Of a stretch of DNA of 51,331 nucleotides, positions 47,530 through 51,331 are shown one piece after another; the stretch's first letter is position 1, and each line of letters starts with the position of its first letter. The stretch is from assembly GCA_010023045.1 (NCBI GenBank), contig RGJX01000005.1, positions 1 through 51,331 on the forward strand. Direction: 5' to 3'. Both the position numbers and the translations under genes were made by a program. Below the pieces are notes generated by a model. It was not told the DNA's origin, did not search any database, and worked only from the letters and a program-made list of their open reading frames with translations. The stretch comes from Actinomycetota bacterium (GTDB lineage Bacteria > Actinomycetota > Actinomycetes > Nanopelagicales > Nanopelagicaceae).

Positions 47530-48295
47530 CTTCTGGCACTCCCAAATATGCCTCGATAACTCGAGGGTCATCTTGAACTTTCTGAGGCGTGTTATCGGCA
47601 ATTTTCTGGCCAAAATCAAGGACTACTACTCGATCAGAAACCTTCATCACCAAGGACATATCATGCTCGATTAACAAGATTGTGTAGCCAGCATCGCGAA
47701 TCTTTCGAATAACTTTAGCCAATTCGACTTTCTCGGCTGGATTAAAGCCGGCTGCTGGTTCATCGAGCAGAATCAACTTTGGTTCGGTGCCAAGAGCGCG
47801 CGCAATCTCTAGGCGTCGTTGAACTCCATAAGGAAGGTTTCTAGCTAAACGATCTGCGTATTCACCGATTCCGATGAAGTCCAATAATTCTTGAGCGCGC
47901 TTCTTATCGCGCTTCTCTTCTTTGCGGGAAATTGGTGATCCAAATAGTCCACCCACCAATCCAGAACGCTTATGAGTATCAGTTGCGGTCATGACATTCT
48001 CGAGTGCAGTCATATCGCCCCAGAGGCGGATGTTCTGGAATGTTCTTGCAATACCGCTACGAGTGATCTTGTAACGCTTCTCCCCCGCTAAAGACTTACC
48101 CTGGAATTCAATTGAACCGGATGTGATTTGGTAGACGCCGGTTATTACATTGAAAACTGTTGTCTTTCCAGCGCCATTCGGACCGATAAGGCCCAAAATT
48201 TCCTTCTCTTTCACATCAAAAGTGACATCGTTAAGAGCAGTAACGCCACCAAAGCGCATCGTTACATTTTTCAGGGAGAGAATCGATGTACTCAT
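47519..48295 (-). CDS. livG: Branched-chain amino-acid ABC transporter ATPase LivG
   Basis: Second ATPase of the system. Walker A GPNGAGKTT (~37-45), the LivG-type RTFQNIRLWGDMTALENV, signature-region LPYGVQRRLEIARAL (YGxQRR in place of SGGQ, as is usual in LivG), Walker B LILLDEPAAGFNP, and LIEHDMSLVM. 258 residues. Overlaps livM by 4 nt. Confidence 0.93.
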   Translation of the reverse strand: MSTSILSLKNVTMRFGGVTALNDVTFDVKEKEILGLIGPNGAGKTTVFNVITGVYQITSGSIEFQGKSLAGEKRYKITRSGIARTFQNIRLWGDMTALENVMTATDTHKRSGLVGGLFGSPISRKEEKRDKKRAQELLDFIGIGEYADRLARNLPYGVQRRLEIARALGTEPKLILLDEPAAGFNPAEKVELAKVIRKIRDAGYTILLIEHDMSLVMKVSDRVVVLDFGQKIADNTPQKVQDDPRVIEAYLGVPEDAS

Positions 48296-49326
48296 GACTT
48301 ATCCTTATTCGAATCCTTGTTCGGAAGTGCCTTCTCACGCTTCTTGCGTGGAAGTAATCCGTCCGGACGAAGATTCATCATGATAACGAGCACTAATCCG
48401 AAGACTAGAAGACGGGCATCGGAGAGGAAGCGGATTCGATCTGGGAGATAGCCCAAAATCACAGCTCCAGCGATAACGCCCCAGATATTGCCCATTCCAC
48501 CGAATACAACGCAAGCAAGAATGAGGATTGAAATCTGAAGGGTGAAGTTATCCGGAGCGATAAAGAGAGTCTTAGATGCATAGAAAACTCCGGCGGCACC
48601 ACCAACAGATGCACCAAGGACGAAGGCCCAAACTTTGTATTTGAAGGTTGGGACGCCCATCAATTCGGCGGCATCTTCATCTTGTCTAATAGATTCCCAG
48701 GCGCGACCAGCGCGACGAACCGAGAGGCGACGGACCATCCAAATTGCAAAGAGAATAATGATTAAGAGCGTCCAGTAATAAATCCGGTGGCTATCAAATG
48801 CATATTCGATTCCAAAGATTGGTGGTGGGGTTGGGATGCCAATGATTCCGCCTGATCGACCGAGCACTTCCAGATTTAGCGCCACAATACGGATAATTTC
48901 GCCAAATCCCAGGGTGATAATCGCCAGGTAATCGCCGCGAAGTTTTAGCGCGGGAACTCCGAGGATGATTCCGGAGAACATCGCCATCGCAATACCGATG
49001 GGGAGAATCTCCCAGGTATTTAGACTTGTACGAGTGCCGAGTAATCCCATGGTGTAAGCGCCGATCGCAAAAAAGGCCACGTAGCCAAGATCGAGGAGTC
49101 CGCTCTTACCAATAACAATGTTGAGGCCAATCGCCATAAGTACAAACATCGCGATCGGGTAAACAAGAACGGATTGGTAGTCAGCAATCGGCGTATTTAG
49201 GAATGTGCCCCCAAGGAATGGAAGAGCAGCCGCCATTGCAATAAACGAAATTGCCATCAAAACGCGTTGTGGCCGGTTTGCCCGCTCCCAAATTTCCGCG
49301 CCTTTATCTCTTAAATTAATCATCAT
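48292..49326 (-). CDS. livM: Branched-chain amino-acid ABC transporter permease LivM
   Basis: Inner-membrane permease with 8-9 hydrophobic segments between residues ~20 and ~325 and the family loop GVPALKLRGDYLAIITLGFGE. The C-terminus is a charged cytoplasmic tail rich in Lys and Asp. 344 residues. Start ATG overlaps livH stop and its stop overlaps the livG start (ATGA in both cases). Confidence 0.92.
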   Translation of the reverse strand: MMINLRDKGAEIWERANRPQRVLMAISFIAMAAALPFLGGTFLNTPIADYQSVLVYPIAMFVLMAIGLNIVIGKSGLLDLGYVAFFAIGAYTMGLLGTRTSLNTWEILPIGIAMAMFSGIILGVPALKLRGDYLAIITLGFGEIIRIVALNLEVLGRSGGIIGIPTPPPIFGIEYAFDSHRIYYWTLLIIILFAIWMVRRLSVRRAGRAWESIRQDEDAAELMGVPTFKYKVWAFVLGASVGGAAGVFYASKTLFIAPDNFTLQISILILACVVFGGMGNIWGVIAGAVILGYLPDRIRFLSDARLLVFGLVLVIMMNLRPDGLLPRKKREKALPNKDSNKDKS

Positions 49327-50273
49327 GCCCTCGTTTGGGTCATAGCTTCACCAAATAACCCGTTTGGCTTTGTGTAAAGAATAAGAACTAAGACTACGAA
49401 TACTGTGACGGCTTTCCATTGGGTTCCTAGGAAGAAGGATGCATAGGTTTCAAGAAGTCCTAACGCTAACCCCCCATAGAAGGCGCCCTTGATGTTTCCG
49501 ATGCCACCAAGGATCGCTGCAGTGAAAGCGGCAATTCCTAGTTCAAATCCAATGCTGAAGGACGTGTTCTCGTACTTCAAGACATAGAAGAAACCAGCAG
49601 CTCCAGTCATCAAGCCACCGACAAGAAATGTAATTGAGACCACGCCATCAATGTTGATTCCCATCAACTTCGCGGCATTTCCATTCATAGAAACAGCTCG
49701 GATTGCTTTGCCTAGACGAGTCTTATTTACGAAAGCAAGTAGAAGCGTTAGAAGTATTACTGCAGCAAAGATAATAATTGTGTTATCTAGCCGGATATCT
49801 GCGTCAAAGAATTTACCGATAAAAGACTTTTCCATTGCGCGTGGGCTGGCAACCGGGCGTGAGTCAGTCATCATACGAACGGCTTCAGCAAGGACCATAG
49901 AGACGCCAATTGCAGAGATTAGAGGCGCCAAAATTCCAGAATTCATTCTTCGTAGTCTGCGGTATGCCACTATTTCAATTAGTACCGAGAGGACTCCAGC
50001 TACGACCATAGAAGCAAGAAGCGCTGTCCCCAATATCAACCAGAGCCGAAAACCGGTCGCGTATTCTGAAGTCTGGGTGAAGTTATAAACATCTCTTACA
50101 ATAATAATTGTCGCGAAGGTTGCGACCATGAAGACTTCTGAGTTAGCAAAATTGATCATACGGAGCACGCCGTAGACCATTGTGTAGCCAAGGGCAATGA
50201 GGATATAGATAAATCCGAGGCTCAAGCCGCCAAAAGTCAGCGACCAAAACTGATCGAGGAAATTTCCGATCAA
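49323..50273 (-). CDS. livH: Branched-chain amino-acid ABC transporter permease LivH
   Basis: Inner-membrane permease of about eight helices. Family motifs: YILIALGYTMVYGVLRMINFANSE near the N-terminus is shortened here to its core YTMVYGVLRMINFA, and GLMTGAAGFFYVL plus AILGGIGNIKGAFYGGLALG lie near the C-terminus. 316 residues. The start is taken as TTG 50273, with GGGAGA about 12 nt upstream; start confidence is moderate. Confidence 0.92.
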   Translation of the reverse strand: MIGNFLDQFWSLTFGGLSLGFIYILIALGYTMVYGVLRMINFANSEVFMVATFATIIIVRDVYNFTQTSEYATGFRLWLILGTALLASMVVAGVLSVLIEIVAYRRLRRMNSGILAPLISAIGVSMVLAEAVRMMTDSRPVASPRAMEKSFIGKFFDADIRLDNTIIIFAAVILLTLLLAFVNKTRLGKAIRAVSMNGNAAKLMGINIDGVVSITFLVGGLMTGAAGFFYVLKYENTSFSIGFELGIAAFTAAILGGIGNIKGAFYGGLALGLLETYASFFLGTQWKAVTVFVVLVLILYTKPNGLFGEAMTQTRA

Positions 50274-50335
50274 GAGCTACACCATCTCCCTGGTAGGACT
50301 AGTTTTCAAATTTGCTATGCAATTCTACTTATTGT

Positions 50336-50369
50336 CCGCGGGCAGATCGCCGAAGCGACCTGCCCGCGG
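50336..50369 (-). terminator. Strong stem-loop between livK and livH (partial terminator or mRNA stabiliser)
   Basis: A perfect 10-bp stem CCGCGGGCAG/CTGCCCGCGG (50336-50345 with 50360-50369), a small internal loop, and a 3-bp CGC/GCG stem capped on the minus strand by a UUCG tetraloop. No T-run follows on either strand, so it is not a classic terminator. Such hairpins after binding-protein genes usually protect the upstream mRNA and limit read-through into the permease genes. Confidence 0.65.
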
Positions 50370-50407
50370 GTACTACTTATTCTCTAGTTCTTAACTAGTT
50401 GCCAGTC

Positions 50408-51331
50408 TTACTTAACTGGACCAGTGAACTTGATGGCTCCGCCACGAACTTCGAAGCCATTCATTACGCCACCAGCAACGTCACCGTTTGCATCGAAGCT
50501 AAGTGCAGCACCTGTTAGTGACTTGCCCTTGTATGCCTTGACGCAGGAGAGCATTGCAGCGCGTGTTGAAACGCCCTTAGCGATGCAGCTTAGGAAGATG
50601 TTTGCGGCATCAATTGACTCAGCCGCATAAACGCCTGAAGCCTTGCCCATCTTCTTCTTGAAATCTGCCTCGAGCTTGGTGGAGATATCAGCCAAAGGAA
50701 CAGTTCCAGCTGTTAGGCGAACGCCTTCGAGAACTGATGCAGGAGCAAGAGTTACGAAGCTTGGGCTTAGAACGCCGTCGCCGCCAGCCAAGATGCCTGT
50801 GTAGCCGCTATCACGGAGCTGCTTGAAGAAGACAGCTGCCTGTGGGAAGTAACCGGTGTAGATAACTACGTTTGCACCAGCAGTCTTGATCTTGGAAACT
50901 GTTGCTGACCAGTCAGTGGTCTTATCTGAAACGCTATCAAAACCAACTGATTGACCAGCTGGGATTGCAGGCTTCATGTAATCAACAAGACCAACTCCGT
51001 ATGCGGATTGATCGTCAACTACGAATACCTTAGGTGAAGCAACACCCTTTGTTGCAAGCTTGAAGAGTGATGGTCCCTGAACCTTGTCAGTAACAACCAC
51101 GCGGTGGAATACAGGTACTCCAAGAGCTCCACCTGGTGAAGATGGATCTGTGATCGATACGCGTGTTGCTGAAGGAGAGATCATTGGGAGCAAACGCTGC
51201 TTGTAGAACGGAAGCGATGCGATTGTCGCGCCTGAGTAGGCAGCTCCTACTAGTCCGATGATCTTGTTATTTGATGCAATTCCAGGAGCAACCTTTGCAG
51301 CTTGTGCAGGATCTCCCTGGTCATCAGCTTG
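50408..51331 (-). CDS. livK: Branched-chain amino-acid binding protein LivK (partial, N-terminus outside window)
   Basis: Extracellular substrate-binding lipoprotein of the Liv system. The frame is open from the right edge and contains the periplasmic-binding-fold sequence ADDQGDPAQAA, VGAAYSGAT, LLPMISPSAT, FVVDDQSAYGVGL and VVIYTGYFPQAA. At least 307 residues are present; signal peptide and lipobox lie beyond the window. It is separated from livH by 134 bp containing the strong stem-loop. Ligand is not certain within the family (leucine/isoleucine/valine or other amino acids). Confidence 0.93.
   Translation of the reverse strand, partial: QADDQGDPAQAAKVAPGIASNNKIIGLVGAAYSGATIASLPFYKQRLLPMISPSATRVSITDPSSPGGALGVPVFHRVVVTDKVQGPSLFKLATKGVASPKVFVVDDQSAYGVGLVDYMKPAIPAGQSVGFDSVSDKTTDWSATVSKIKTAGANVVIYTGYFPQAAVFFKQLRDSGYTGILAGGDGVLSPSFVTLAPASVLEGVRLTAGTVPLADISTKLEADFKKKMGKASGVYAAESIDAANIFLSCIAKGVSTRAAMLSCVKAYKGKSLTGAALSFDANGDVAGGVMNGFEVRGGAIKFTGPVK

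Noticed and set aside
49651-50088. Long open frame on the plus strand inside livH, with others inside argH (2446-2835), sufC and glmR.
   Set aside because: They are opposite-strand shadows of well-supported genes with no ribosome site or recognisable domain.

Overview
The window reads as one continuous piece of a small, non-high-GC actinobacterial chromosome. Evidence: RbpA, WhiA, DUF3099, a SufR-led SUF operon, the uvrC-rapZ-glmR-whiA-gap-pgk-tpiA-secG gene order, and leaderless promoters. Base composition looks mid-to-high 40s percent G+C by eye (not computed). With the very tight gene packing (many ATGA/GTGA stop-start overlaps) this fits a streamlined freshwater lineage such as the acI clade / Nanopelagicales. 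That placement is inference; no taxonomic search was possible.

Layout. 1-81 is the 5' end of a 16S rRNA gene on the minus strand, with its leader and promoter. 559-7745 (minus) is argC-argJ-argB-argD-argR-argH-tyrS, driven by a promoter overlapped by two ARG boxes. 7800-13536 (minus) is infC-rpmI-rplT-rRNA methyltransferase-pheS-pheT. 13578-14572 (plus) is a DUF3099/SURF1 pair, convergent with an ABC exporter (14554-16257). 16295-22578 (minus) is sufR-sufB-sufD-Rieske-sufC-sufS-sufU-sufT. 22659-28205 (plus) is ctaA-tkt-tal-pgi. 28202-34714 (minus) holds rbpA, secG, tpiA, pgk, gap, whiA (broken), glmR and rapZ, joined to 34736-42192 uvrC, uvrA, uvrB and coaE. 42278-46350 holds rpsA and polA. 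46389-46796 (plus) is a hotdog thioesterase. 46801-51331 (minus) is a branched-chain amino-acid ABC transporter (livK partial, livH, livM, livG, livF).

Functionally this is core metabolism and information processing: arginine synthesis, tRNA charging, Fe-S assembly, haem A/cytochrome oxidase assembly, non-oxidative pentose phosphate pathway and lower glycolysis, nucleotide excision repair, and peptide or amino-acid uptake. I found no CRISPR array, prophage, insertion sequence, toxin-antitoxin pair or defence island, and no clearly new multi-gene system.

The most notable signals are of two kinds. First, three unrelated genes (tyrS, the ABC exporter, whiA) each lack a compact internal block of conserved sequence; in whiA this also breaks the frame. 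This points to real deletions or to a sequence/assembly problem and should be resolved before the proteins are interpreted. Second, regulation is unusually legible: five transcription units have a TANNNT -10 box exactly 6 nt before ATG (leaderless mRNAs), argC has a double ARG box, sufR has a CAAC-N6-GTTG operator, infC appears to start at ATC, and rpsA and infC have structured leaders.
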